NCBI GenBank assembly: GCA_963720725.1
Contig: CAVRGN010000003.1
Coordinates: 1,701,189-1,765,188, forward strand
Direction: 5' to 3'
Length of the DNA stretch: 64,000 nt
From: Benzoatithermus sp963720725
GTDB taxonomy: Bacteria; Pseudomonadota; Alphaproteobacteria; Geminicoccales; Geminicoccaceae
Shown: in pieces, positions 54,941 to 63,169 of the stretch
Layout of the letters: each line of letters opens with the position of its first letter
Position numbering within the stretch: position 1 is the stretch's first letter
Made by a program: the position numbers and the translations under genes
Notes under the pieces: model-generated
Databases searched by the model: none
Told to the model about the DNA's origin: nothing
The model's input: only the letters and a program-made list of their open reading frames with translations

Positions 54941-55840
54941 ATGGGTGCGACGATGCGCGAGATGGAGTGGCCGACGCTCGGTGTCATGGGCGGCTGCTAC
55001 CTGCTGTGGCTTGCAGTGACCGCGTTCCATGCCGAGATCGGCTACTGGCTGGCGGTCCCGTTCTTGATGATCGCCCTCGCCCAGTACTCCTCGCTCCAGC
55101 ACGAGGTGCTCCATGGCCACCCGTTCCGGCACGCCATCCTCAACGAGCTCACGGTCCTGCCGGCGCTCAATCTCTGGCTGCCCTACCGCCGTTTCCGCGA
55201 CCTGCACCTGAAGCATCACCGCGTGCCGACCTTGACCGATCCCCACGACGATCCCGAGAGCTTCTACCTGCCGCTGGTGCGCCGGCGGGTGATCGGGCGG
55301 TGGATGTACGCGCTGCTGACCTTCAACAACACGCTGTTCGGCCGCATGGCGATCGGCCCGGCCCTGGCGGTGGCCTCCTTCCTCGCCACGGAGAGCCAGC
55401 GGCTGTGGCAGGGCGAGCGCGGCGTCCGCCTCGCCTGGGCGATCCACCTGTCGGCCCTGCTGCCGGTGATCGGCTGGCTGTGGTGGACCGGGTTCGCGCC
55501 CGTACCCTATCTGGTCGCCGTCTATGGCGGCTTCTCGCTGCTCATGATCCGCACCTATCTCGAGCATCAGGCGGTCGAGGCCGCCGATGCGCGCACGGTG
55601 ATCGTCGAGCGCGGCGGGCCGCTGGCGCTGCTGTTCCTCAACAACAATCTGCACGCGGTCCATCACGAGCGGCCGTCGGTGCCCTGGTACCGGATCCCGG
55701 CGATCTACCGTGCCGAGCGGGCCCGCTACCTCGCCCGCCATGGCGACTATCGCTACCCGTCCTATTGGGACGTGATCCGCCGCTACTTCTTCGCGCCCAA
55801 GGAGCCGGTGCTCTGGCCACTGGAGTCGCGGCCCGGCTGA
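54941..55840 (+). CDS. Fatty acid desaturase family membrane protein
   Basis: A 299-residue di-iron membrane desaturase/hydroxylase. All three histidine clusters are present: QHEVLHGHP (about residue 52), HLKHHR (about 92) and HAVHHERP near residue 235. Helices surround them (YWLAVPFLMIALAQY, WAIHLSALLPVIGWLWW). Substrate may be an acyl chain or a related lipid. ATG at 54941 follows GTGGGGA. The PhnD-like gene begins 11 nt after its stop, suggesting one transcript. Confidence 0.9.
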   Translation: MGATMREMEWPTLGVMGGCYLLWLAVTAFHAEIGYWLAVPFLMIALAQYSSLQHEVLHGHPFRHAILNELTVLPALNLWLPYRRFRDLHLKHHRVPTLTDPHDDPESFYLPLVRRRVIGRWMYALLTFNNTLFGRMAIGPALAVASFLATESQRLWQGERGVRLAWAIHLSALLPVIGWLWWTGFAPVPYLVAVYGGFSLLMIRTYLEHQAVEAADARTVIVERGGPLALLFLNNNLHAVHHERPSVPWYRIPAIYRAERARYLARHGDYRYPSYWDVIRRYFFAPKEPVLWPLESRPG

Positions 55841-55851
55841 GCGCGGCCGGG

Positions 55852-56649
55852 ATGGCGCCGGTCGCCTCCCTGCCCATGTACGATCACCCGGCCGTCCGCT
55901 GGGCGACCGACGCCTGGTGGTCGGCCATGGCGGGGGCGCTGGCGGGCCGGGGCGTCGCCGCGCCACCGGCGCTCGACCGGCGGGCGGACTACCCGTCCGT
56001 GTGGCGCGCACCCGGCCTGATTCTGTCGCAGACTTGCGGCTATCCCTACGCCACGAGCTTGCGCGGCCAGGTGAGGCTCGTGGCGACGCCGGCCTACCGC
56101 GCCGAAGGCTGCGACGGGGCGCGCTACTGCTCGATGCTGGTGGTCCGCGCCGGCGATCCCGCCCCGGATCTCGCCGGGTTGCGCGGCCGCCGGGTCGCCG
56201 TCAATGCCGGGGACTCGCAGTCCGGCCACAACGCGCTGCGGGCGGCGGTGGCGCCGCTGGCCCGCGACGGCCGCTTCTTCGGCGATTGCCTGGTCACCGG
56301 CTCGCACGGCGCCTCGGTCGACGCGGTGGCGGCGGGCGCGGCCGATCTGTGCGCCGTCGACTGCGTCACCTGGGCGCTGCTCGGCCGGCACGAGCCCGAG
56401 CGCGTGGCCGGGCTGCGCGTGCTCGGCCGGACTGCTACCGCTCCCGGGCTGCCGCTGATCACCGGGACGGCCGCACCGCTGGCGGCGGTGCGCGCAGCGG
56501 TCATGGCGGCCCTGGCCGACCCGGCACTGGCCGCCGTCCGCGAGGCCCTGTTGCTGGCCGGAGCGGAACTGCTGGGCGACGACGACTATGACGCGATCGT
56601 GGCCCTGGAGCGGCGGGCGGCGGCTGCGGGCTGCGCGCCCCTGGCCTGA
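55852..56649 (+). CDS. PhnD/SsuA/transferrin-family substrate-binding protein, no signal peptide
   Basis: A 265-residue type II periplasmic-binding-protein fold. Segments: LSQTCGYPYATSLRGQVRLV, LAGLRGRRVAVNAGDSQSGH, VTGSHGASVDAVAAGAADLC and VDCVTWALLGR (ligand-site region). These match the PhnD/SsuA-type family. No signal peptide is visible from the ATG at 55852, and no ABC transporter genes are next to it, so it may act in the cytosol or have another role. It follows the desaturase closely. Confidence 0.85.
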   Translation: MAPVASLPMYDHPAVRWATDAWWSAMAGALAGRGVAAPPALDRRADYPSVWRAPGLILSQTCGYPYATSLRGQVRLVATPAYRAEGCDGARYCSMLVVRAGDPAPDLAGLRGRRVAVNAGDSQSGHNALRAAVAPLARDGRFFGDCLVTGSHGASVDAVAAGAADLCAVDCVTWALLGRHEPERVAGLRVLGRTATAPGLPLITGTAAPLAAVRAAVMAALADPALAAVREALLLAGAELLGDDDYDAIVALERRAAAAGCAPLA

Positions 56650-56691
56650 CCGCCGGGAACGGCGGCTCGGCGCCAAGCGGGAAGCCGGGCC

Positions 56692-56946
56692 CTAGCCGCC
56701 GACCAGTGCTGTCATCACCACCATCCGGACGCCGGGGGCGAGCGGCGTGGCGAGGTCGGCGCGTTCGCCGGCGACGAAGACGTTGATCCCGCGGCGCAGG
56801 CGGGGGGTCGGGTCGCACAAGCGGTCGCGCATGCCGGGCCAGCGGGCCTCCAACGCGTCGACGGCCTCGGCCACGGTGGCTGCGTGGACCTCCACCTCGC
56901 GCTCCGCACCGGGGAAGAGCCGGACCAGCGCCGCCGGCAGCACCAC
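56692..56946 (-). CDS. MoaD/ThiS-family sulfur-carrier-like protein
   Basis: An 84-residue ubiquitin-like small protein ending in ALVGG; the C-terminal GG is the activation site of MoaD/ThiS carriers. Conserved parts: LPAALVRLFPGAEREVEVHA, AVDALEARWPGMRDRLCDP and GINVFVAGERADLATPL. Start: GTG at 56946 (AGGG upstream) or a TTG at 56961 overlapping the stop of the BNR protein gene. Which thio-transfer pathway it serves is unknown; no moaE or thiG is nearby. Confidence 0.82.
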   Translation of the reverse strand: MVLPAALVRLFPGAEREVEVHAATVAEAVDALEARWPGMRDRLCDPTPRLRRGINVFVAGERADLATPLAPGVRMVVMTALVGG

Positions 56947-56957
56947 CCGGACCCTGC

Positions 56958-58040
56958 TCAAGCGTCCGCCACCAGGGTCTCGACCGAGAGGATGGTCGGC
57001 AGGTGGCGGGCGACCTCCTGCCAGCTCTCGCCCTCGTCGGCGCTGGCGTAGAGGCTGCCGCTGTTGGTGCCGAAATAGACCCCGGCCGGCTCCAGCGCGT
57101 CGGTCGCCATCGCCTGGCGCAGCACGGCGAAGTAGGCGCCCTGCTGCGGCAGGCCGCGGCGCAGGTCCTGCCAAGTGGCGCCGGCATCGCGGCTGCGCCA
57201 CACCGCGGTGGCGGCCTCGGGCGGGTAGCGGCCGGCGGAATCGCCGTTGAGCGGCAGGAGGAACAGCGTGTCCGGGTCGCGGGGATGGGTGGTGGCGGGA
57301 AAGCCGAAGCTCGAGGGCAGGCCCGCCTCGATGCTGGCCCAGCTGCGGCCGCCATCCTCGCTCCGGTACATGCCGCAATGGTTCTGCTGGTAGAGGCGGT
57401 CGGGCATGCCGGGTGCGATGGTGAGATGGTGCACGCACTGGCCGGTCTCGGGGTAGCGCTGCTCCTCGGGCAGGTAGTCGCAGCGGGTGCCGCGGTTCCT
57501 GGCCTCCCAGCTCCGCCCGCCGTCGGCGGTGTGGAACACGCCGCCGGCCGAGATCGCCACCCACAGCTGCTCCGGGTCGCCAGGATGGGTCACCAGCGAG
57601 TGCAGGATCAGCCCGCCGCCGCCCGGCTGCCAGTCGGGGCGCGAGGGATGCTCGCGCAGGCCCTCGACCTGGCGCCAGGTCCGGCCGCGGTCGTCGCTGC
57701 GGAACAGCCCGGCGGGCTCGACGCCGACATGGATGGTGTCGCCGGTGGCGGCCAGGCTCCAGGCCGAGCGGATCGGCGTCTCGCCGGCATCGTAGGCCAG
57801 GCCCGCGCTGGAATGGGTCCAGGTCTGGCCGAGGTCGGGCGACTGCCAGACCGCCGGGCCGAACCACTCGTTGCCGCCGGCGCCGTAGATCGTGCCGGTC
57901 GCCGGATCGGCCTTGACGTGGTTCATGGGCCAGGTCTCGCAATAGGGGCCGCGCTGGCGCCAGGAGCGGCGCGTGGCGTCGCTCTCCAGGATGAACGCCC
58001 CCTTGCGCGTGCCGACCAGCACCAGGACCCGCTCGCTCAT
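56958..58040 (-). CDS. BNR/YVTN-like repeat beta-propeller (sialidase-like) protein
   Basis: A 360-residue cytosolic propeller with repeated BNR/Asp-box motifs: SPDLGQTWTH, SDDRGRTWRQ, TADGGRSWEA, SEDGGRSWAS, SRDAGATWQD, SADEGESWQE. They are regularly spaced, giving a five- to six-bladed propeller. Its N-terminus LVLVGTRKGAFILESDATRR lacks a signal peptide. Such proteins are called sialidase-like or photosystem II stability factor (Ycf48)-like; catalytic residues of sialidases are not evident. The MoaD-like gene starts at or just after its stop, and that pairing looks like one unit. Confidence 0.88.
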   Translation of the reverse strand: MSERVLVLVGTRKGAFILESDATRRSWRQRGPYCETWPMNHVKADPATGTIYGAGGNEWFGPAVWQSPDLGQTWTHSSAGLAYDAGETPIRSAWSLAATGDTIHVGVEPAGLFRSDDRGRTWRQVEGLREHPSRPDWQPGGGGLILHSLVTHPGDPEQLWVAISAGGVFHTADGGRSWEARNRGTRCDYLPEEQRYPETGQCVHHLTIAPGMPDRLYQQNHCGMYRSEDGGRSWASIEAGLPSSFGFPATTHPRDPDTLFLLPLNGDSAGRYPPEAATAVWRSRDAGATWQDLRRGLPQQGAYFAVLRQAMATDALEPAGVYFGTNSGSLYASADEGESWQEVARHLPTILSVETLVADA

Positions 58041-58154
58041 CTCCGGTCTCCCCCTGCCCATGGATGCGGCGACTGGCCCGGCATGGTACCTCGTGCCGCA
58101 GCCGCCCGCGAGACGACGAACGACCGGGCCGCGGATCGACCGGAAGGGAGCGTC

Positions 58155-58532
58155 ATGAAGTTCATGTGCCTGGTCTACAACGACGACGCCATGCTCGAGG
58201 CCATGCCCGAGGCCGAGTTCTGGGCGTTCTCCGACGCCCATGTCGCGGTCGACGAGGCGCTCCGGCAGAGCGGCCATTCGCTGGTGGCGGAGGCGCTGCA
58301 GCCGGGCCGGACCGCGAAGACGGTGCGGGTGCGCGACGGCCGGCGCCACGTCACCGACGGCCCCTATGCCGAGGCCAAGGAGGTGGTCGGCGGCATCTAC
58401 CTGATCGAGGCCGCGGACATGGCCGAAGCGCTCGACATCGCGGCGCGCATCCCCTCGGCCAGCGTGACCGGCATCGAGGTCCGCCCGGTGTGGGAGCTGC
58501 GCAGCCACGCCGAGCGCACCGGGCGGGGCTGA
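58155..58532 (+). CDS. YCII-related (DGPF/PhnB-like) domain protein
   Basis: A 125-residue small protein of the YCII family: MKFMCLVYNDDAMLEAMPEA, LQPGRTAKTVRVRDGRRHVT, DGPYAEAKEVVGGIYLIEAA (the DGPF/DGPY motif) and EVRPVWEL at the end. Often encoded with ECF sigma factors, though none is adjacent here. Function is unknown. GGGAG precedes the ATG. Confidence 0.92.
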   Translation: MKFMCLVYNDDAMLEAMPEAEFWAFSDAHVAVDEALRQSGHSLVAEALQPGRTAKTVRVRDGRRHVTDGPYAEAKEVVGGIYLIEAADMAEALDIAARIPSASVTGIEVRPVWELRSHAERTGRG

Positions 58533-58611
58533 GCCGCGCGCGGGCATGTGATTGGCGGGAGCGGCGGCCGGGGCGGATCGTGCCGCCGCAAGATGCCCGG
58601 GAGGCTCCGCC

Positions 58612-59229
58612 ATGCCGTCACCGCTCCGCCCGCTCCACGCCGCACTCGCCGCGTTCGCGCTGCTCGCCGGCAGCGCCGCGCTCGCCTCGGCCCAGGACGT
58701 CACCCGCATCCGCGGCACCATCGAGCGGGTCGACGGCCACGAGCTGACCATCGCCACCCGCGAGGGTCCGTCGGTCCAGGTCACGCTCACCCCCGACTTC
58801 AAGGTCGCCGCCATGATCCCGGCCGAGCTCGCCGACGCGGCCGCCGGCAGCTATGTCGGTGCCGCCGCCCTGCCGCAGCCGGACGGCACGCTCACCGCCC
58901 AGGAGGTGCTGATCTTCCCCGAGGCCATGCGCGGCGTCGGCGAGGGCCACCGCGCCTGGGACCTGACGCCCGAGAGCACCATGACCAACGCCACCGTCGA
59001 GGCGGCGGTGAGTGCCGTAAACGGCCGCATCCTGACCCTCGCCTACAAGGACGGCAAGAAGGAGCTGCTGGTGCCGGACGGCACGCCCGTGGTGACCATG
59101 GAGCCGGGCGACCCCTCCCTCTTGGCGCCGGGCGGCCACGTGTTCCTGGGCGCCAGCCGGACCGGCGACGGCCAGTTCAGCGCCACGCGGATCACGGTCG
59201 GCAAGGACGGGCTGGTCCCGCCGATGTGA
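58612..59229 (+). CDS. Secreted hypothetical protein (DUF5666-like beta barrel)
   Basis: A 205-residue exported protein. Signal peptide (AALAAFALLAGSAALASAQ) and two beta-rich repeats: VTRIRGTIERVDGHELTIAT and AVNGRILTLAYKDGKKELLV, with GVGEGHRAWDLTPESTMTNA between. The repeats look like OB-like/DUF5666 metal- or salt-response proteins. GGAGG lies nine nt before the ATG. Function unknown. Confidence 0.75.
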   Translation: MPSPLRPLHAALAAFALLAGSAALASAQDVTRIRGTIERVDGHELTIATREGPSVQVTLTPDFKVAAMIPAELADAAAGSYVGAAALPQPDGTLTAQEVLIFPEAMRGVGEGHRAWDLTPESTMTNATVEAAVSAVNGRILTLAYKDGKKELLVPDGTPVVTMEPGDPSLLAPGGHVFLGASRTGDGQFSATRITVGKDGLVPPM

Positions 59230-59247
59230 CGGACCTCCGCCCGGCGC

Positions 59248-59931
59248 TCAGGCGGCCCGGTGGCGTTCCATGGCCGCCAGCGCCCGGCGCTGGTGCCGGT
59301 TGAAGGCCGCCGGCTCGGGTTCGTCCGGCAGTGCCGGGGCCGTGGCCTTGGGCACGGTGGCCAGGGGTGCCATGGCGGGCGGAGCCGGCTCGGGTTCGCT
59401 CGGTCGCAGCGGTGCCTCCGGCGCCGGCGGGGTGGGGACCGGCGAAGCGTGGGGACGCGGCGGGGCGAGGCGGCGGGTGCGCAAGGCTCCCAGGGCCTCC
59501 CGGGCGCGGCGCTGCTCGCGCTCGATCCGGGCCTTGTAGCGCAGGACCGTGCCGAGTGCCTTCAGCGCACGGTCCTTGGCGTTGGCACGCTCGGCATCGT
59601 CGTCGATCCGGTCGGCGGCGAACAGGTCGCCCAGTGCCTGGGCCTCCAGCCGGTCGGCGCGGCTCTCGCGCCACATCGCCCGGATCGCGGCAAGCGCGGC
59701 CTCGTGCTCGTGGACGTCGCGCGGGCGCCAGGCGGCCAGCCATTCCGCCTCGTGCTCGGCGAACGCGGCCGGGTCCTCGTCCGCAAGCAGGAAGAAGATC
59801 CGCCCGCACAGGCCATGGCGGACGCCGTTCATGGCCGAGCGGGCCTTGCCTTGGTCGCTGGCGGGGCCGGTGGACCTGGCACCGTTGTGGCGCGAGGCTT
59901 CGGACTGGGCGGGCGAGGGGGTGCTGGGCAT
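59248..59931 (-). CDS. Hypothetical protein, basic and proline-rich, paralogue of a nearby fragment
   Basis: A 227-residue protein of a type common in Rhodospirillales and related genomes: SRHNGARSTGPASDQGKARS, MNGVRHGLCGRIFFLLADED, EAEWLAAWRPRDVHEHEAAL, AIRAMWRESRADRLEAQALG. The C-terminal half is Pro/Ala-rich and ends FNRHQRRALAAMERHRAA. No known domain. A truncated, frameshifted copy of its N-terminal half lies 500 nt to the right (60420-60660). A mobile-element origin has been suspected for such proteins, but nothing in the sequence proves it. Confidence 0.7.
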   Translation of the reverse strand: MPSTPSPAQSEASRHNGARSTGPASDQGKARSAMNGVRHGLCGRIFFLLADEDPAAFAEHEAEWLAAWRPRDVHEHEAALAAIRAMWRESRADRLEAQALGDLFAADRIDDDAERANAKDRALKALGTVLRYKARIEREQRRAREALGALRTRRLAPPRPHASPVPTPPAPEAPLRPSEPEPAPPAMAPLATVPKATAPALPDEPEPAAFNRHQRRALAAMERHRAA

Positions 59932-60058
59932 GGCGCAGGCTCCGGCGTGTTGCCCGTCAGCTTGTCACGCGAATGGCCGGTGACGTCAAGGAATTTACGC
60001 CTAGATACATGTCGGAACCATCGGGTACGGTGGCGGATTGTGGGAAAGGACACGACCG

Positions 60059-60391
60059 ATGCGACTCCTGACCCTGGCCTTCCTCCTCCTCGCCACTGCC
60101 GCCGACGCCGGGCAGGAGAGCCCCGGCAACGACCGGAACCATGATGGCGGCCCGGAAGACCGCCGCAACGCCTGGGCGCTGCAGCAGCGTGACGGCGCGG
60201 GCGGCGCGCCGCAATCCTGGCGCTACGACAACCGGATAGCGCCGCGCTACGGGTCGCCCTGGACCGGCTACCGGTCCGACCGCCGCCGCAACCCCTACTT
60301 CGATCCGCGCCCGCGCGCCCGGTCCTACCGCTGCGTCGAGGGCTGGAACGGCCAGCTCTACTGCGAGCGCGACACGTGGAGTGGCTGGTAG
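60059..60391 (+). CDS. Small secreted Arg/Tyr-rich protein
   Basis: A 110-residue protein with a clean signal peptide (LLTLAFLLLATAADAGQ) and a mature part rich in Arg, Asn, Tyr and Trp: APRYGSPWTGYRSDRRRNPY and YRCVEGWNGQLYCERDTWSG with two cysteines likely forming a disulfide. AAGGA nine nt before the ATG. Function unknown, but the composition is unlike its neighbours. Confidence 0.65.
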   Translation: MRLLTLAFLLLATAADAGQESPGNDRNHDGGPEDRRNAWALQQRDGAGGAPQSWRYDNRIAPRYGSPWTGYRSDRRRNPYFDPRPRARSYRCVEGWNGQLYCERDTWSGW

Positions 60392-60419
60392 GCTCCATCC
60401 GGAGGCGCTTGGGCGTACC

Positions 60420-60660
60420 CGGCACCCCTACATCGGCTAAGCTCGCGCCACATCGCACGGATCGCGGCCAGTGCCGCCTCGCGCTCGTGCAGGTCGCGGG
60501 AGGCCAGAGCCAATCCGACTCGTGCCGGGCAAACTCGGCCGGGTCCTCGTCGGCGAGGTAGAAAAAGGTCCGCCCGCACAGGCCATGCCGCACGCCGTTC
60601 ATGGCGGCGCGCGCCTTGCCCGCCGCGGTGGCGGGCCCGGCCGAGCGGGCGGTGGGAATG
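60420..60660 (-). pseudogene. Degraded partial copy of the 59248-59931 gene
   Basis: The minus strand carries MNGVRHGLCGRTFFYLADED PAEFARHESDW in one frame and RDLHEREAALAAIRAMWREL in another, matching residues ~34-95 of the neighbouring paralogue. It lacks the N-terminus, is frameshifted near 60505 and stops early. Its upstream end lies at the edge of the AT-richer island, as if truncated by the island's arrival. Confidence 0.75.
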
Positions 60661-60698
60661 TCAGTCGGAAGAGTACGAGGAGATAAAGCTTCGGCACT

Positions 60699-61589
60699 TT
60701 AGGCTATCTGATCGAAATCGATAGCGAACTCACCTTTGCGCCTTCGAGCCTTGTAGACAGATGCGTGTGCATATTGCGATCTTACTATGTTCATTATATC
60801 CGCGGCTGCATGGTCTGTGGCATTGCAACCAAGATATACAGCACCAACCTCCTTCGCGGAGAATGGGTATATCTCATACGAATTTTTGGCATGATTAGAA
60901 CCCATGACGATCCTCCATTCATGCTCGTAGGCCCAAACATCGCTCTTAACTAATGTAATGCCATCCTCGATCTTTTGTCGCTGGGTCTCAAAATCGAAGA
61001 TATCCATAAAATCGAAAGCTGGAACATTCTTCGAATAAATCACTGGTCTTGCAACAAGTAGTGGCGAGTTTACTTCTTCAAGGACTAGGAATTGTACGAC
61101 TGCTCCAGTGTGATTATTGGCGTAATGAGACCACATTAATATACTATCATTCACTTCTGATAGGCAAAAGACAAGAGCATGTCGATATACGTCAAATAAT
61201 TGTTTATTGAATTGATCTATTTTAGAATTAGCCTTACTTAGATTATCTAGAACTTTAGGTACTAAGCTCAGACGCTGACGTCGTAGCAAATCGCTTACGT
61301 CGACATCACGCAGCAACTCGCGCGCTCGCTTAGCATCCGACAACGCTTTACCGAATACGAAGGTAAGTGGATCATCCTTGTCCATAATTCTCTCGAATGC
61401 ATGTTGAATTAGATTTCTGGCAATCTCCTCATTGGCAACGCCGGGATTAAACTCGAACTGCATGTCAAATGGGTCGTTAAATGTGCCTGGCGTTGACCAG
61501 CGTCGACTTCCATGTGTCAGAGTCTTAATTGCTGAGTCCATTGAATAATATTTGAAAAGCCGTTTTCTTCCATGGGAATTAATGGACAT
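60699..61589 (-). CDS. DUF2971 domain protein
   Basis: A 296-residue protein of the DUF2971 family. Family signatures: LFKYYSMDSAI, TFNDPFDMQFE (DPFE-like), CLSEVNDSILMWSHYANNHT (the WSHYA-x-x-H core) and VWAYEHEWRIV (the KEWR-like element). DUF2971 proteins often occur in defence or mobile regions but lack a proven activity. Codon use is clearly AT-richer than everywhere else in the window. AGGATAAGG precedes the ATG. Neighbour is the Abi-type gene. Confidence 0.88.
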   Translation of the reverse strand: MSINSHGRKRLFKYYSMDSAIKTLTHGSRRWSTPGTFNDPFDMQFEFNPGVANEEIARNLIQHAFERIMDKDDPLTFVFGKALSDAKRARELLRDVDVSDLLRRQRLSLVPKVLDNLSKANSKIDQFNKQLFDVYRHALVFCLSEVNDSILMWSHYANNHTGAVVQFLVLEEVNSPLLVARPVIYSKNVPAFDFMDIFDFETQRQKIEDGITLVKSDVWAYEHEWRIVMGSNHAKNSYEIYPFSAKEVGAVYLGCNATDHAAADIMNIVRSQYAHASVYKARRRKGEFAIDFDQIA

Positions 61590-61759
61590 TACCTTATCCT
61601 GCTACCATCTAATTTTTCTCAATGGCGGCTCGGATGCGAGCGCGCCATGTTCGCATGGCTCTCGCCGGCTGGAGACCGCCGGGACATGGTCCGAACCTGG
61701 AGTCCTCACATGCGAACCGCAGACAGCTCTATCACCTCTCTTGCATCCAGAGCGTGATG

Positions 61760-62775
61760 CTACATCCGTCGCACGAGACCTTTCACCCAGCTCATGCAGG
61801 TCTCTATGGCCCACTCGGTTTGTTCACTTGTAAGTCTCGGCTGCGGTTCCGATCCCGGTCCATGGCCATGTGGGTTCCTCACCTTGTAAAAAAGGCCTTT
61901 AGTGCTTCGGCCTCCCAAGGCTCGATAAAGCGACCATTTCCTTTGCTTACAAGGTTATCGATGTACCCATGCGCCCCTCCCTCTGATCCACGCGTCCAAC
62001 CGTTATCATCGCTGACAATCTTCAATGTACTCTTAAGCGCCATCGCAGCGTAGAAGGCAGGGTCCTCGCCCCCTGTGGCGGCACGGTCTCGCGCCTCCTT
62101 CATATCGTGATCCACATTCGCCCACTTCGGGTCGGCAACGATGCTCCAAAATGGAGCTACGATCACCTTCTCTGTGAGCTCGTCGGTCGATGACTGGATC
62201 AGGCCATTGTGGTATCGGAAAGGAAAGTCTACTTCGCGGAAGCGCCCGTTTAGTTCCTCTATGGCAGCTCTTAGCGCCTCCGCCCTCCTGATCGGCTCTC
62301 CCTTTACGTACCACTTCACCGCGAAGTCTCTGAGGGGTGGTGCCTCGACGCCTGGATTGATTACAACTACTCGACTTTTTCTAGCTGGATCTCGGGGCGT
62401 CGTCGGTCGTCGCTCTTGTGCTAGATTTTCCTCGGCCCTGCGGAATAGAAGTTCGATCAAGCTTAGTTTCAGCGAGAAGAAATTCGTCACTCCCGAGTTT
62501 CTTGATTCAGATATTTCCAAGCTTTCCTCAAGGAACATCTTGCACCAGAGTTTAATCCTTCCATACTGGCTGATCGCGTAGTGTCGGAAGCCACACTCGC
62601 GCTCAAACTGATCGTTGACCAATTTGAAGAAATCGTCCGATAGCGAGAGAGGCTCAGCCACATCATGATAGAAAATGTGCGTGGCACGCACGAGTACTTG
62701 CCGAAGCTCCAAAGGAACCCCTGCGGGGCTGGTGAAATCTAACTGGTGTCGCTTAAAGAATAGGTCTTCAATCAT
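61760..62775 (-). pseudogene. Abi-type (STM4504/CBY_0614-like) protein, frameshifted in a T-homopolymer
   Basis: A ~340-residue protein whose C-terminal region resembles the abortive-infection C-terminal (HEPN-like) domain. The frame from ATG 62775 (GGAG upstream) reads MIEDLFFKRHQLDF ... FFSLKLSLIELLFRRAEENL ... DPAFYAAMALKSTLKIVSDD and then stops at 61879 after LKAFFTR. If one T is added to the T6 run at about 61890, the frame continues as FYKVRNPHGHGPGSEPQPRL ... SEQTEWAIETCMSW to TAG at 61760. The restored RNPHGHG is the typical HEPN RNase motif. The unit is AT-richer than its surroundings. Confidence 0.75.
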
Positions 62776-62959
62776 ACTCGTTCTCCACTCGCCTGGGTAT
62801 ATAAGTCCCGTGTAAACACCCCCGCCGCCTGTCGGGGAAAACAGGCATTCTTTCCGTTTCGTCACCGGGGAAGCTGGTGAGCCGAAGAGAGACTGGTAGG
62901 CTTTCGGTGCTAAATCGGTGCCAAGGGCGGGGGCAAAAACAGCTAAGCGCTTAATTTTT

Positions 62960-63036
62960 TGGCGCGCCCGAGAGGACTCGAACCTCTGACCTCAAGCTCC
63001 GGAGGCTTGCGCTCTATCCAACTGAGCTACGGGCGC
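62960..63036 (-). tRNA. tRNA-Arg (anticodon CCG), CCA encoded
   Basis: The minus strand folds as a complete tRNA: acceptor GCGCCCG/CGGGCGC, D arm GCTC-AGTTGGATA-GAGC, anticodon arm CAAGC-CTCCGGA-GCTTG (anticodon CCG, reads CGG Arg), T arm AGAGG-TTCGAAT-CCTCT, discriminator G, then encoded CCA. 77 nt. Its 3' end faces the AT-richer defence island at 60.7-62.8 kb. Confidence 0.97.
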
Positions 63037-63169
63037 GTGCCGGAGGGATATAGACGATTCCCGGCCGAGGTCAAAGCCTCCCGGTGTGCACGTCGGTCAC
63101 GCCCGGTGCGGCGGCCTCGGTCCGGTCCTGACGCAGGGACGGTTCACCGCGCCGTCGGCCGCCGTACCG

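Noticed and set aside
62776..62959. N-terminal extension of the Abi-type gene by 30 codons up to 62865
   Set aside because: The ATG at 62775 has a good ribosome site and fits the family start; the upstream frame has none.
60660..62960. Attachment-site duplication of the tRNA-Arg 3' end
   Set aside because: No second copy of the tRNA 3' sequence was found at the left edge of the island, so att sites were not annotated.
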